Shown in pieces: positions 1-9,300 of a stretch of 33,530 bases of DNA (positions are counted from its first letter, which is position 1; every line of letters starts with the position of its first letter). Source of the DNA: Candidatus Gastranaerophilales bacterium (lineage in GTDB: Bacteria > Cyanobacteriota > Vampirovibrionia > Gastranaerophilales > Gastranaerophilaceae). The position numbers and the translations under genes are program-made. Location: NCBI GenBank assembly GCA_944325155.1, contig CALUYY010000014.1, forward strand, positions 1-33,530, in the 5' to 3' direction. Under the pieces are notes generated by a model. It saw only the letters and a program-made list of their open reading frames with translations, was not told where the DNA came from and searched no databases.

Positions 1-128
1 ATGTTAAGAACAATTTTATGTAATCTCGGAATTTGCATATCGTTTGATAAGTTAAATTCCTTTTTTAATTCAGCTCTCACTTCGTTATAGTAACGTTCTT
101 TCAAGCTTGTTGTTTTCTTTGCCGTCAT
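1..128 (-). CDS. rplE: Ribosomal protein uL5 (N-terminal part, cut by window edge)
   Basis: The minus strand reads from an ATG at 128 into a frame starting MTAKKTTSLKERYYNEV and continuing to IPRLHKIVLN, the usual N-terminus of bacterial L5. The first 42 codons are visible and the rest lies outside the window. An AAAGGA ribosome-binding site sits upstream. L5 binds 5S rRNA in the large-subunit central protuberance. It follows rplX in the normal spc order, after an 84-nt spacer that holds two small hairpins. Confidence 0.93.
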   Translation of the reverse strand, partial: MTAKKTTSLKERYYNEVRAELKKEFNLSNDMQIPRLHKIVLN

Positions 129-212
129 AGTTATTATCCTTTTATTAGCCTTTGAAACTTTATCTTATGATAAGATCTGTCAAGCTTCAATGCCCGGGTA
201 AACCCGTATGTA
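129..212 (-). promoter_or_regulatory. rplX-rplE spacer with two perfect inverted repeats
   Basis: The spacer contains CGGG-TAAA-CCCG at 195-206 and a 7-bp perfect repeat, ATCTTAT-G-ATAAGAT, at 162-176. Reading toward rplE there is also a perfect TTGACA, but no convincing -10 box 16-18 nt downstream. In E. coli, S8 represses spc translation at a structure near the rplE start. These hairpins lie in the equivalent place, but I see no specific S8-site resemblance, so the role is open. Confidence 0.35.
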
Positions 213-551
213 TTATACATCTAATGATTCGTTGCACTTTTTGCAAACACGGACTTTTTTGTCGTTTCTTATTTCGTATTTAATTCTTGTTGCTTTTTCG
301 CAAGCGGGGCATATTACCATAACATTTGAAGAATCAATCATTGCTTCAACTTTATTTAAACCGCCTTCAATGCCTGCCATCGGGTTTGCTTTCTGGGCTT
401 TTGTAACAAGATTAACGCCTTTAACGATAACTTTGCCTTTTTCGGTGTTAACTTTGTCAATGTTGCCGGTTTTGCCTTTGTCTTTACCCGTTATAACAAC
501 AACTCTGTCGCCGTTTTTTATGTGCATTGCTTTTTTTGTTTCTTTTGACAT
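213..551 (-). CDS. rplX: Ribosomal protein uL24
   Basis: The 112-aa product has the KOW motif of L24 near its N-terminus (GDRVVVITGKDKGKTG) and the usual GVNLVTKAQKANP segment. L24 starts assembly of the large subunit on 23S rRNA. The C-terminal third carries a CPAC pair and a CKKC pair, a four-cysteine zinc-ribbon-like arrangement found in some bacterial L24 proteins and absent from others such as B. subtilis. The start at 551 has AGGA nearby; the internal MHIKNGDR is the start used by shorter homologues and cannot be excluded. It lies between rplN and rplE. Confidence 0.96.
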   Translation of the reverse strand: MSKETKKAMHIKNGDRVVVITGKDKGKTGNIDKVNTEKGKVIVKGVNLVTKAQKANPMAGIEGGLNKVEAMIDSSNVMVICPACEKATRIKYEIRNDKKVRVCKKCNESLDV

Positions 552-579
552 TTTTATAATTCCTATATTATAAATTTTC

Positions 580-948
580 TTAAATTACTTCCGGAGCCAG
601 GGAAACTATTTTCATATAGTTTCTTTCTCTCAATTCTCTTGCAACGGGTCCAAATACACGGGTTCCTCTGGGGTTGCCGTCTTTGTTGATTATAACGGCA
701 GCGTTATCGTCAAATCTGATAACCGAACCGTCGTTTCTTTTGATGTCTGCTTTTGTTCTGACAACAACCGCAGTTACAACTTCAGACTTTTTAACCGCCA
801 TATTCGGAGTAGCTTGTTTAACCGTTGCAATGATTACATCGCCCACACCCGCATATTTTTTGCAGGATGAACCCATAACACGAATGCACAATAATTCTTT
901 TGCGCCCGTATTATCTGCAACTTGTAGTCTTGTTTCTTGCTGTATCAT
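580..948 (-). CDS. rplN: Ribosomal protein uL14
   Basis: The 122-aa protein starts [20 protein letters not shown], a near-universal L14 N-terminus, and ends with the family's [19 protein letters not shown]. Its length is exactly typical. L14 lies at the subunit interface near the sarcin-ricin loop and is part of the binding site of the silencing factor RsfS. An AAAGGT ribosome-binding site precedes the ATG. Neighbours are rpsQ upstream and rplX downstream, as in most spc operons. Confidence 0.98.
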   Translation of the reverse strand: MIQQETRLQVADNTGAKELLCIRVMGSSCKKYAGVGDVIIATVKQATPNMAVKKSEVVTAVVVRTKADIKRNDGSVIRFDDNAAVIINKDGNPRGTRVFGPVARELRERNYMKIVSLAPEVI

Positions 949-1006
949 TTTTATTTACCTTTATTACTTATAAATTATTAACCCAAAAAACTTATCAAGA
1001 GTTAAA

Positions 1007-1252
1007 CTATTTTTTAGCTTCAACAATTCTGTCGAGCACCCATCTTACCTGACCTGAAATGGGTCTGTTTTCAATAATGGAAACAACATCGCCTTCCTGG
1101 CATTTGTTTTCAATATCTCTTGCTTTATAGTTTTTTGTAGATATCATTCTTTTTTTATATTTGCTGTGCATTTTATGTTCGCTTACTTCAACAACAATGG
1201 TTTTATCCATTTTGTTGCTAACGACAATACCTTGTTTTAATTTTTTGGGCAT
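1007..1252 (-). CDS. rpsQ: Ribosomal protein uS17
   Basis: The 81-aa product carries the S17 hallmarks: KQGIVVSNKMDKTIVVEV near the start, an HSKYKKRMISTKNYKARD loop, then the GDVVSIIENRPIS segment. It is a primary 16S rRNA-binding OB-fold protein. An AAAGGA sits upstream of the ATG. It is co-directional with rpmC (39 nt upstream) and rplN (58 nt downstream). Nothing in length or sequence is unusual. Confidence 0.97.
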   Translation of the reverse strand: MPKKLKQGIVVSNKMDKTIVVEVSEHKMHSKYKKRMISTKNYKARDIENKCQEGDVVSIIENRPISGQVRWVLDRIVEAKK

Positions 1253-1291
1253 TTTTATGTTTCCTTTTTCTTTATATATAACCTATGAAAA

Positions 1292-1489
1292 CTATGCATT
1301 AAGTTCTTTTTGTCTTAAAACCGTTTTCATTTGTGCTACTTGTTTTTTAAGATTTTTGATTTGGGCGGGATTTTCAAGAGGAGTCATTTTATTATGTTTA
1401 ATTCTTAATTGAAATAACTCTTTCTTAGCGCTCAAAATCGCATCTTTTAATTCTTCAATAGTCTTATCTTTAATTTCTTGAAGTTTCAT
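1292..1489 (-). CDS. rpmC: Ribosomal protein uL29
   Basis: The 65-aa protein starts MKLQEIKDKTIEELKDAI, is made of two long helices and contains the typical PLENPAQIKNLKKQVAQMKT segment. I start it at the ATG at 1489 rather than the in-frame GTG at 1498, because AGGTGA, which contains that GTG, is the ribosome-binding site for the ATG. The site abuts the stop codon of rplP, so the two genes are probably translationally coupled. L29 sits at the peptide exit tunnel and forms part of the docking site for SRP and trigger factor. Confidence 0.95.
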   Translation of the reverse strand: MKLQEIKDKTIEELKDAILSAKKELFQLRIKHNKMTPLENPAQIKNLKKQVAQMKTVLRQKELNA

Positions 1490-1498
1490 TATAATCAC

Positions 1499-1903
1499 CT
1501 ATTTTTCTATTATTCTTGTTTTAATCGGTAACTTTTGGGCAGCCAATTCAAGAGCTTTAATAGCTTCTTCTCTTACGCTGTAATCAAGTTCAAAAAGCAT
1601 TCTGCCGGGTTTAACAACCGCAACCCAATATTCGGGGTTGCCTTTGCCCTTACCCATACGGGTTTCAGCAGGTTTTTTGGTGATGGGTTTGTCGGGAAAT
1701 ATTTTAATCCAAACATTACCGCCACGTTTAATTTGTCTTGTCATGCAGCGACGTGCAGCTTCAATCTGACGCGATGTAATCCAAGCGGGTTCCGTTGTAG
1801 CCAAACCGTATGAGCCGAATTCAAGAGTTGTTCCTCTTGTTTCTGACCCTTTCATATTGCCTTTTTGTTTTTTTCTGAATTTTGTCTTTTTAGGCATTAA
1901 CAT
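1499..1903 (-). CDS. rplP: Ribosomal protein uL16
   Basis: The 134-aa product matches L16 throughout: [19 protein letters not shown] at the start, the [15 protein letters not shown] segment, the [19 protein letters not shown] segment and a C-terminal [11 protein letters not shown]16 organises the A-site side of the peptidyl-transferase region. The start at 1903 is favoured because AAGGAG lies 8 nt before it; the MPKK start two codons later would give poor spacing. The next gene, rpmC, begins about 10 nt after the stop. Confidence 0.97.
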   Translation of the reverse strand: MLMPKKTKFRKKQKGNMKGSETRGTTLEFGSYGLATTEPAWITSRQIEAARRCMTRQIKRGGNVWIKIFPDKPITKKPAETRMGKGKGNPEYWVAVVKPGRMLFELDYSVREEAIKALELAAQKLPIKTRIIEK

Positions 1904-1924
1904 TTTATTTGCTCCTTAATTTAA

Positions 1925-2683
1925 TTAAAGCTGTTGTGCGTCAGCTTCTGCTGCTGCAGCGGGCTGTTCTGCACGTTTTCTTTTGGGCGCAAATCTTGCA
2001 CCTTTTTCCTGTGTAACTTTCTTGGTTTTAATATTTTGATCTGCTTTTTCGCCGGGCATAAGATCGCCTTTGAATACCCATACCTTAACGCCGATTTTGC
2101 CCATTACGGTATCAGCTTCGGCAAATCCGTATTGAACGTCTGCTCTTAAGGTTTGAAGAGGAATTCTGCCTTCTTTCGCCCATTCGCTTCTTGCAATTTC
2201 AGCACCGCCCAAACGTCCGGATACCATAACTTTGATACCCTGAACACCTGCACGCATTGTTCTTTGCATTGCCTGTTTCATTGCGCGGCGGAATGCAATA
2301 CGTTTTTCAAGCTGAAGCGCGATATTTTCGGCAACCAGTTGAGCGTCAACATCAATTCTTGCAACTTCAACAACGTCAATTGAAACATTGTTATTGTTGA
2401 TAAGTTTTTGAACCGCAACTCTCAAATCGTCAATACCTTGACCGCCTCTGCCGACTACAACGCCGGGTTTTGCAGTGATGACTGTAATATTAACGCTTTC
2501 GCCTTTTCTTTGAATATTTATTCTGCTAACACCGGCAGTGTAGAGTTTTTTCTTGACAAAACGTCTGATTTTGGCATCTTCTGCGATGTTTGAAGCATAT
2601 TGTCTTCTTTTAGCAAACCATGTTGATACCCATGGTTCAATTATTCCTATTCTGAATCCGGTCGGATGTGTTTTTTGTCCCAA
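1925..2683 (-). CDS. rpsC: Ribosomal protein uS3
   Basis: The 252-aa protein begins [20 protein letters not shown], as S3 does. It contains the KH-domain loop [16 protein letters not shown] and the C-terminal domain with [13 protein letters not shown] and [10 protein letters not shown]. The last 30 or so residues are a low-complexity extension rich in Lys, Ala and Gln, variable in this family. S3 forms part of the mRNA entry channel of the small subunit. It lies between rplV and rplP with short spacers. Confidence 0.98.
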   Translation of the reverse strand: MGQKTHPTGFRIGIIEPWVSTWFAKRRQYASNIAEDAKIRRFVKKKLYTAGVSRINIQRKGESVNITVITAKPGVVVGRGGQGIDDLRVAVQKLINNNNVSIDVVEVARIDVDAQLVAENIALQLEKRIAFRRAMKQAMQRTMRAGVQGIKVMVSGRLGGAEIARSEWAKEGRIPLQTLRADVQYGFAEADTVMGKIGVKVWVFKGDLMPGEKADQNIKTKKVTQEKGARFAPKRKRAEQPAAAAEADAQQL

Positions 2684-2701
2684 TGTTCTACTCCTGATTT
2701 C

Positions 2702-3037
2702 TTAGTTATTCGTTAATTTAACGGTTAAGTGTGATGTTCTTTTAAACCTTTTATACATTCTGCCTTGTGCACGGGGTCTTGCTCTTTTATAAGTTACAGA
2801 CTCATCGGCATAAATTTCGGAAACTTTTAAATTATCCGCTCTGCCGTCGAATTTTTCCTGTGCATTAGCCACAGCAGCAGTAAGGTTTTTTTCAACAACT
2901 CTTGCAGCGAAGTATGGCATAAATTTGAGCATTTTTAATGCTTCAGATGCCACTTTGCCTCTTATCTCGTTAATGACACGGCGAAGTTTTCTTGCCGGCA
3001 TTTTGATATTTGTTTGTTTTGCTGTTGCTTGTTGCAT
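2702..3037 (-). CDS. rplV: Ribosomal protein uL22
   Basis: The 111-aa product has the L22 pattern: an N-terminal basic helix (MPARKLRRVINEIRGK), VEKNLTAAVANAQ in the middle, then the long beta-hairpin (ESVTYKRARPRAQGRMYKR) that lines the nascent peptide tunnel, and a short TVKL strand. The N-terminal MPARKLRR replaces the more common SPRKxR. AAGGA lies upstream of the ATG. It sits between rpsS and rpsC as in classical S10 operons. Confidence 0.96.
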   Translation of the reverse strand: MQQATAKQTNIKMPARKLRRVINEIRGKVASEALKMLKFMPYFAARVVEKNLTAAVANAQEKFDGRADNLKVSEIYADESVTYKRARPRAQGRMYKRFKRTSHLTVKLTNN

Positions 3038-3062
3038 TTTCCTATTCCTTTAAGTTATCAGT

Positions 3063-3344
3063 TTATTTTCTCTTTGCGGTTTTATCCTGACCTGCGTGGC
3101 CTTTAAATGTTCTTGTTGCCGCAAATTCGCCTAATTTATGACCAACCATTTGTTCCGTTACATAAACGGGAACATGAGATTTGCCGTTATGAACCGCAAT
3201 TGTGTGTCCGAGCATATCGGGTATAATCATTGACGCTCTTGACCAGGTTTTAATAACCTTCTTTTCTTGCGCTTCATTTAATTTTTTTATTTTTTTGATT
3301 AAAGAGTCGTGAACAAAAGGACCCTTTTTTAATGAACGAGGCAT
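3063..3344 (-). CDS. rpsS: Ribosomal protein uS19
   Basis: The 93-aa protein starts [19 protein letters not shown] and contains [20 protein letters not shown] and [16 protein letters not shown], which are S19 signatures. It binds the 16S 3' domain in the small-subunit head with S13. The stop of rplB lies 14 nt upstream, and AGGAG between the two serves rpsS. Length and sequence are ordinary. Confidence 0.98.
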   Translation of the reverse strand: MPRSLKKGPFVHDSLIKKIKKLNEAQEKKVIKTWSRASMIIPDMLGHTIAVHNGKSHVPVYVTEQMVGHKLGEFAATRTFKGHAGQDKTAKRK

Positions 3345-3358
3345 TTATCTATGTTCTC

Positions 3359-4186
3359 CTATTTTTTTCTTCTTCTAACTATAAGTTTTGAGCTTGCTTT
3401 TTTCATGTTTCTGGTTTTCTGACCGAGAGCGGGTTTACCCCAAGGAGTCTTAGGATTGCCGCCGGGGCCGGTTTTACCTTCACCGCCGCCGTGGGGGTGA
3501 TCAACAGGGTTCATTGTTACGCCTCTGACTGTGGGTTTAACACCGAGGTATCTTTTTCTGCCTGCTTTGCCTAAAGAGAGGTTTTTGTATTCCTGATTAC
3601 CGAGAACGCCTATCGTAGCCAGGCATTCTTTTCTTACCATTCTCATTTCGGATGAAGGAAGCTTAACGGTAACATAATCGCCTTCTTTAGCCATTAACTG
3701 AGCTGCATCGCCTGCGGCTCTTACCATTTTTGCGCCGCGTCCGGGGATGAGTTCAATATTATGAATCATGGTACCCAAAGGAATCATTTCCAAAGGAAGT
3801 GCGTTACCGGTTCTTACATCCGCATCATGTCCCGATACGATTGTGTCGCCGACATTTAAGCCTTCGGGTGTCAATATGTATCTTTTTTCGCCGTCTGCAT
3901 ATACAACGAGAGAAATTCTGACGTTTCTGTTCGGGTCATACTCGACGGTTTTGACAAAACCGATTATTCCGAATTTTTCACGTTTGTAATCAATCATACG
4001 GTATTTACGTTTATGGCCGCCGCCTATATGTCTTGTGGTGATTCTTCCCGTATTATTTCTTCCGCCCGTTTTCTTAACTGTTTTAAGAAGGGACTTTTCG
4101 GGTGTCTGCGTTGTAATTTCCGCAAAATCCGGTCTTGTCATACCTCTTTGTCCGGGGGATGTCGGGTTAATTTTACGAGTTGCCAT
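3359..4186 (-). CDS. rplB: Ribosomal protein uL2
   Basis: The 275-aa product has the L2 landmarks in order: [20 protein letters not shown], the [11 protein letters not shown]-type RNA-binding region, [20 protein letters not shown], and the C-terminal [19 protein letters not shown] with the conserved histidine near the peptidyl-transferase centre. L2 is needed for subunit association. The start is 4 nt after the rplW stop and its GGGAG ribosome-binding site lies inside the rplW end, so the genes are likely coupled. Confidence 0.98.
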   Translation of the reverse strand: MATRKINPTSPGQRGMTRPDFAEITTQTPEKSLLKTVKKTGGRNNTGRITTRHIGGGHKRKYRMIDYKREKFGIIGFVKTVEYDPNRNVRISLVVYADGEKRYILTPEGLNVGDTIVSGHDADVRTGNALPLEMIPLGTMIHNIELIPGRGAKMVRAAGDAAQLMAKEGDYVTVKLPSSEMRMVRKECLATIGVLGNQEYKNLSLGKAGRKRYLGVKPTVRGVTMNPVDHPHGGGEGKTGPGGNPKTPWGKPALGQKTRNMKKASSKLIVRRRKK

Positions 4187-4190
4187 TTTA

Positions 4191-4499
4191 TTATACTCCC
4201 GTTAGTTCTTGGATAGGATCGCCTTCGATTGTAACGATTGCTTTCTTACCCGATTGTGTTCTTCCGAATTTCATACCTAATCTTTTTTGATGAGAAGGCA
4301 TATATATCGTTCTTACTTTTTTGACTTTTCTGTCAGGATAAGCAAGTTCGATTGCTTGTGCGATTTCAACTTTTGTAGCATCATTAACAACTTCAAACGT
4401 ATACTGGCCGTTTTGAACTGCAGTCATTGATTTTTCAGTTATTAAAGGTTTTTTGATTACATCGTACAATTTTTCTTTGTTGGTTCTTGTTTTAGCCAT
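4191..4499 (-). CDS. rplW: Ribosomal protein uL23
   Basis: The 102-aa protein contains the L23 core: [13 protein letters not shown] near the N-terminus, [19 protein letters not shown], and the basic loop [21 protein letters not shown]23 lies at the exit tunnel and contacts trigger factor and SRP. Its ATG overlaps the rplD stop codon in a TAATG arrangement, so re-initiation by the same ribosomes is likely. Confidence 0.97.
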   Translation of the reverse strand: MAKTRTNKEKLYDVIKKPLITEKSMTAVQNGQYTFEVVNDATKVEIAQAIELAYPDRKVKKVRTIYMPSHQKRLGMKFGRTQSGKKAIVTIEGDPIQELTGV

Positions 4500-5131
4500 T
4501 ATTTTACCAACCTTTCAGTGATTTCATTTATTGCATTTTCGGTTGCAACAATTGAATCAGCTTCAACTAAGTCTTTAACATTTAAGTTTGAAGGCAATAA
4601 AAGCTTAACCGATGCAATGTTTCTTGCAGCAAGTTCAAGATTTTTATTTTCTTCGGCTTTTGTATTTGCAATGATTAAAATTTTACCCGTTGCTTTAATG
4701 TCAGATAAAATTTTTGCCATAACTTTTGTTTTGGGTTCGGTCAATTCAGAGAAATCTTTAACAACCGTCATTGCTTCCAATTTAGCTGAAAGTGCGGATT
4801 TTAGCGCAAGCTTTCTTGCCTTTTGAGGAAGATTTGTTGCATAATCTCTCGGTTTGGGTCCGAACGAAACACCGCCGCCGGCAAATAAGGGGCTTCTGAT
4901 TGAACCTGCACGGGCACGGCCGGTGCCTTTTTGTTTCCAGGGTTTTCTTCCGCCGCCTGAAACTTCAGCTCTTGTTTTGGAATTGGCAGAGCCCTGGCGA
5001 GCATTGTTTAATTGTCTTTTAAGAGCCAAGTGCATAACATGAATATTGGGTTCAACGGCAAACACTTTGTCGTCTAAATTCATTTCGCCGATTTGGCTTC
5101 CTTGTATATTTAATAAAGTTTTCTGTGTCAT
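4499..5131 (-). CDS. rplD: Ribosomal protein uL4
   Basis: The 210-aa product begins MTQKTLLNIQGSQIGEMNL and has the L4 signatures TRAEVSGGGRKPWKQKGTGR and RAGSIRSPLFAGGGVSFGP, the loop that reaches the exit tunnel. I use the ATG at 5131 because GAGGT lies 7 nt before it; an upstream in-frame ATG at 5152 falls inside the end of rplC and adds a non-homologous MELEVIK. In E. coli L4 represses the S10 operon; whether it does here is not visible. Confidence 0.96.
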   Translation of the reverse strand: MTQKTLLNIQGSQIGEMNLDDKVFAVEPNIHVMHLALKRQLNNARQGSANSKTRAEVSGGGRKPWKQKGTGRARAGSIRSPLFAGGGVSFGPKPRDYATNLPQKARKLALKSALSAKLEAMTVVKDFSELTEPKTKVMAKILSDIKATGKILIIANTKAEENKNLELAARNIASVKLLLPSNLNVKDLVEADSIVATENAINEITERLVK

Positions 5132-5142
5132 TTTAATTACCT

Positions 5143-5778
5143 CTAATTCCATTTCGTTCTTGAAGGCTTGATTGTAACCAATTTGCCTTCAGGACCCGGA
5201 ACTGAGCCCTTAACCAGTAATAAATTTTTGTCGGTATCAACTCTTACGACGCTTAATTTGGAAACGGTAACTCTTTCATTACCCATGTTTCCCGCCATCC
5301 TTTTGCCTTTTACGACACGACCGGGAGTTGTACCGGCACCGATTGAACCGGGTTCTCTATGGTTTTTGGAGCCGTGAGCCATAGGTCCTCTCGAGAAGTT
5401 GTGGCGTTTAACGGTACCTTGGAAACCTTTACCGATTGATTTACCCGTTACGTCAACTTTTGATATATCAGATAAAACCGATAAATCTATTTTTTGACCG
5501 ACGGTATAATCTTGAGGATTATCAACTCTGAATTCCTGAAGATGACGGAAGTTTTCAAGATTGTTTTTCTTAAAGTGTCCGAGTTGTGCTTTTGTTAAGT
5601 GTTTTTCTTTTGCACTTACAACGCCAACCTGAATTGCGTTGTACCCGTCTGTTTCGTCGGTTTTAACCTGACAAATCGTAGCGGGTTCAACTTTGATAAC
5701 CGTAACCGGTATGCACAAGCCGTTTTCATCGTACACTTGTGTCATTCCGAGTTTTTCTCCAATAACACCTAATGTCAT
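5143..5778 (-). CDS. rplC: Ribosomal protein uL3
   Basis: The 211-aa protein starts with GVIGEKLGMTQVYDENG, contains DVTGKSIGKGFQGTVKRHNF and the extended central loop (RGPMAHGSKNHREPGSIG) that approaches the peptidyl-transferase centre, and ends with VKGSVPGPEGKLVTIK. Its length is typical. A GAAAGGT ribosome-binding site precedes the start. It follows rpsJ after a 158-nt gap, longer than the other spacers in this operon. Confidence 0.98.
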   Translation of the reverse strand: MTLGVIGEKLGMTQVYDENGLCIPVTVIKVEPATICQVKTDETDGYNAIQVGVVSAKEKHLTKAQLGHFKKNNLENFRHLQEFRVDNPQDYTVGQKIDLSVLSDISKVDVTGKSIGKGFQGTVKRHNFSRGPMAHGSKNHREPGSIGAGTTPGRVVKGKRMAGNMGNERVTVSKLSVVRVDTDKNLLLVKGSVPGPEGKLVTIKPSRTKWN

Positions 5779-5849
5779 TCGATTTTTACCTTTCTGTTGT
5801 GAGAGCTGCCTTTTTTAGGGTTGTTCTCTTTAGTTACTTTCAAAACTTT

Positions 5850-5867
5850 GTTTACTTTTTTGTAAAC
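5850..5867 (-). promoter_or_regulatory. Perfect hairpin in the rpsJ-rplC spacer
   Basis: A perfect 6-bp inverted repeat, GTTTAC / GTAAAC, flanks a run of six T (A on the transcript) in the unusually long 158-nt spacer between rpsJ and rplC. It has no U-run on its 3' side, so it is not an obvious terminator. It could be an mRNA processing or regulatory hairpin. No other strong signal is visible in the spacer. Confidence 0.35.
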
Positions 5868-5936
5868 TCTGTTTTATTCACAGTTCACATTCTTTATTCA
5901 ATTTTCAATTTTGCTTCAAGTATGTGAAAATAAACC

Positions 5937-6257
5937 TTACAGTTTAACTTCAATATCAACACCTGCGGGCAGGTCCATTCTTGAAAGTTCTTCTGTGGTT
6001 TGTTGTGTGGGATCATAGATATCTATGATTCTTTTGTGTGTTCTCATCTCAAAATGTTCACGTGATTTTTTATCAACGTGGGGCGATCTTAATACGCAAT
6101 AAATTCTTCTTTTTGTGGGAAGCGGAATGGGACCGGACACCGTTGCATCGGTTCTTTTTGCCGTTTCCACGATTTTAAGAGCGGAAGAATCTATTAATTT
6201 ATGATCATACGCTTTGAGACAAACTCTGATTCTTGGTCTTTTTGCTGTATTTTCCAT
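5937..6257 (-). CDS. rpsJ: Ribosomal protein uS10
   Basis: The 106-aa product has the S10 core [19 protein letters not shown], the [20 protein letters not shown] loop, [15 protein letters not shown] and a C-terminal [12 protein letters not shown]10 sits in the small-subunit head and also serves as NusE in transcription antitermination. I start at the ATG at 6257, preceded by GGAAAAG; an in-frame TTG at 6269 would add four residues. It is the first gene of the ribosomal operon, downstream of a good promoter. Confidence 0.97.
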   Translation of the reverse strand: MENTAKRPRIRVCLKAYDHKLIDSSALKIVETAKRTDATVSGPIPLPTKRRIYCVLRSPHVDKKSREHFEMRTHKRIIDIYDPTQQTTEELSRMDLPAGVDIEVKL

Positions 6258-6315
6258 TGTCTTTTCCAATTAATTTTTCCACTAGTAATTAATGCACAAC
6301 TTATGTGCAGAAATA

Positions 6316-6344
6316 AATTTAATATAAACAAAATATCCCGTCAA
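6316..6344 (-). promoter_or_regulatory. Candidate sigma-70 promoter of the S10 operon
   Basis: On the minus strand TTGACG (6344-6339; 5 of 6 consensus) is followed after exactly 17 nt by TAAATT (6321-6316; 4 of 6). It lies between the stop of the last HD gene and rpsJ, and would give a leader of about 50 nt. That leader contains a GCACA-ACTTA-TGTGC hairpin (6294-6308). No strong terminator lies between 6345 and 6390, so readthrough from the HD array is also possible. Confidence 0.6.
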
Positions 6345-6390
6345 CACTTATTTTTTAAATAGGGTTAAAATATTGTTACAAAAATTAAAA

Positions 6391-9300
6391 TTATAATAAA
6401 ATGACGGGAAGTTTATTTTCATCGGCAAATTTTAAAAGGTCATCCGGCACATTATCAAGACTGTCCTCAAATGCAATAACGGCCTGAAGCTTTGGAGTAT
6501 ACCCCACTATTTCATTATGATTTCTGTCTTTTTTATCTATCAGGGAATTTTGATAATCGGATATTGCTTTTCTTATGTCTTTGCCTTTAAGCGTTTTATT
6601 TCCCAAAGTGTATTCTTTGCCGATTAAAAATTGGTTAATTGAAGTTTTCGGAGCAATGTTTTCTTTATAGAATTTTGCAAATTCTTCATCGGATATTTCA
6701 TCTTGTTTAAATCCTAAGTTCTTTAAAAAGTGCTCTTTAAAATGTTCTCTTCTTTCTTTTGAATATGGTTCAAAAACCAGCGTAAGCGCACTTTTCATAT
6801 CTTTTGAAGTGCCCGAGCCCTGATTTTCACCGGATATATTAATAATGTTGGAATTAATTTGCGATAATAAAACGCCGTATTTTCTATATGCATAAGTTCT
6901 TTTATGATAAGGAGTAATTAAAGATTCAGACATTACACCGCCGTTTATTGAGGTTGAAAGCTGTTTTAAATTATTTAATGAGGTGTAAATTTTATCTGAG
7001 TCAACCATATGAACAAGAAAATTCATGTCCTTTTTTGTTCTTCCGCTTGAAAAGCCGTATTTACCCATATCTTCATCATCTTTTATTTTATGAAAATCGA
7101 TAACCGGATATTTAACACCGTCTTTTGTTTGTATATGAGTTTTAAGAGCGGTTTTATTTACTATATGGTCGCTGAATACGGCACATCCCGTTGAATAGAA
7201 ATATTGAAGTTTCTCTTCAACAGGTTCAACCGTCTTGAGAGGGGCTTTATGATCTTTGTAGAATTCATCGCTTACCGCCATTAAATCGGCTCTTGCCATA
7301 ATTTTTGCAATTTCAAAGTCGTTGGGGCGGCGGAAGCGGTAAGCCAAATCTTTTAATTTGTCTTCGTTTCCGTATGCATGCACATATTCTTCAAGCCAGT
7401 GGTGGTTTTTAATAAGTTCATAGACTCTGTCTCTTGCTTCCGGGTTTTTAAATATTTTTTTAATAATGCTTCTTGCATACAGGCTTGAGGGGGTTTGGTG
7501 TCCTTTATCAACTATGTTTTCACGCTTTGCGATATCATGGATTAAAGATGATAATTTAAGCATTGTTTTATCGGTTTTATTTAATTTATCATAATCGGGG
7601 TTATTGATTGAATTTGCAAGAACGAGAAGATGGTGGATATCAAGAGTATAGTTATGTGTTTTATGTTGTTTTTTTCCTATCGTATTAATAAATTCGGGCA
7701 TAGCCGATATAATCACATTTAAGGCGTCATCCAATTTTTTATCACCCGTATTAATTTTATTTTCATAGAAGAATTTATGGCATATTTCATAAATTGAATT
7801 TTCAAATTCGTTGTTTTTATTCAGGTTATCAAGAAGCATAATGCCGTCATAACCGGTTATTAAACCATTTTGTTCAATAAAATTAATATTCAGTTTATCG
7901 GATATCAGTTGCCTTTTTTCTTTTGTATCCAAAAGAGCGTTAAGAGCGGATAAAAATTTTTCTCTTGAATAAGATAAAGGAAGCCCTTTATTCATTTGCT
8001 TTAATTTGGGAATTGAACTTATTATCGTTGTTTCAAAATCGGTTCTTTTGCCGTCTTTTGAATTCAGGCATTTTGCCGCAAACGCAATTATGTCTTCTTT
8101 TTTTACATCAAGCATAATCTTATCGTTATCAAGACTTGAATCAATATCCGATATTAATTTATCAATAAAATTAAATTCATTACGGAATTTGACAACAGGG
8201 TTTTCCCTGAAACTTTTAAGAGCGTCAAGAATTGCAATTCTGTGTGAAAAATCAAGTTTTGATAAGGGCTCTGAATTCCCGTTTACGATATCATCCAAAA
8301 TATCAAACGGTTTGTCCCTGAAAAAGTTTGAAATTTCAGGCATTGATAAAAATTTGGACATGATTGAAAATTTTTCATCGTTTATTTTCCCGTCTTTATC
8401 TTTGCAGATTTCATAACAATTGCAAAAATGATACAGAGGGGCTTTATTATCTACATATTCGCGCAATTTGTCTTTTAAAAATTCATCAAGCTCGCCTTCA
8501 TCGTTTTGATATCTTTTATAAACTTCGGCAAGCCAATTTATGTTACTTTGCGCTTTTCTGCTTATATTAATAAGCTCAAGCGCAAATTCTTTATTATTAT
8601 CGTTTCCGCAAACGTCAAGAAATTCTTTTGTATAATCAAAACCGTATAAGGCGCCTGTTGACAGAGTATTTAATTGTTTTATAAATTCAAAATTTTTATC
8701 AATTCTGCTTCCGTTTTTATCAAAACAAAATTCGCAAAGTACGGGGAAATTTTGATAAGCGTTTGCAGGGTCATTGTATATTGAAATTATGTCATCCGTC
8801 ATTGATTTCAATTTATCCGGAGGATATTTGCCTGCGGCGGATATAAAATCTCCAATCCCGGAAAATCCGCCCCGTTTTTTTGCCGCTTGTATCACGTAAT
8901 TTAATCTGTTTTTATCGATTATTCCTTTTTCATCTTTAATCAAGGGTATAAAAGATAAATCAAGATAAGAAAACCACTCGGTAACATCTGATTCCATTAT
9001 TTTAGATAAACATTTATAGTTTGTTAAATTAAATGCACCCTCATTATCTTTCAATGCGTTAACCAAATCGGCCGCACCTGCGCTCATTTCAACGGATTGA
9101 TAATACATTTTCGGGTTCGTGCTTTTAGATTTAAATCTTGTTTTAAACATTTTAAACCTTGTTGATAATTTATCATCGTCTTTTCTAAAGAAATATTTAT
9201 CCAAAAATTTAAGCGCCAGAGGGCTTACTTTTCCCGTTTTAGAATCGACGCAGGCTTTTGCGGCAGAAATTGTCGCATCGCTTACAATTGTATAGCCGTA

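Noticed and set aside
5131-5152. Earlier rplD start giving MELEVIK before MTQKT
   Set aside because: It lies inside the end of rplC, adds non-homologous residues, and the GAGGT site fits the ATG at 5131.
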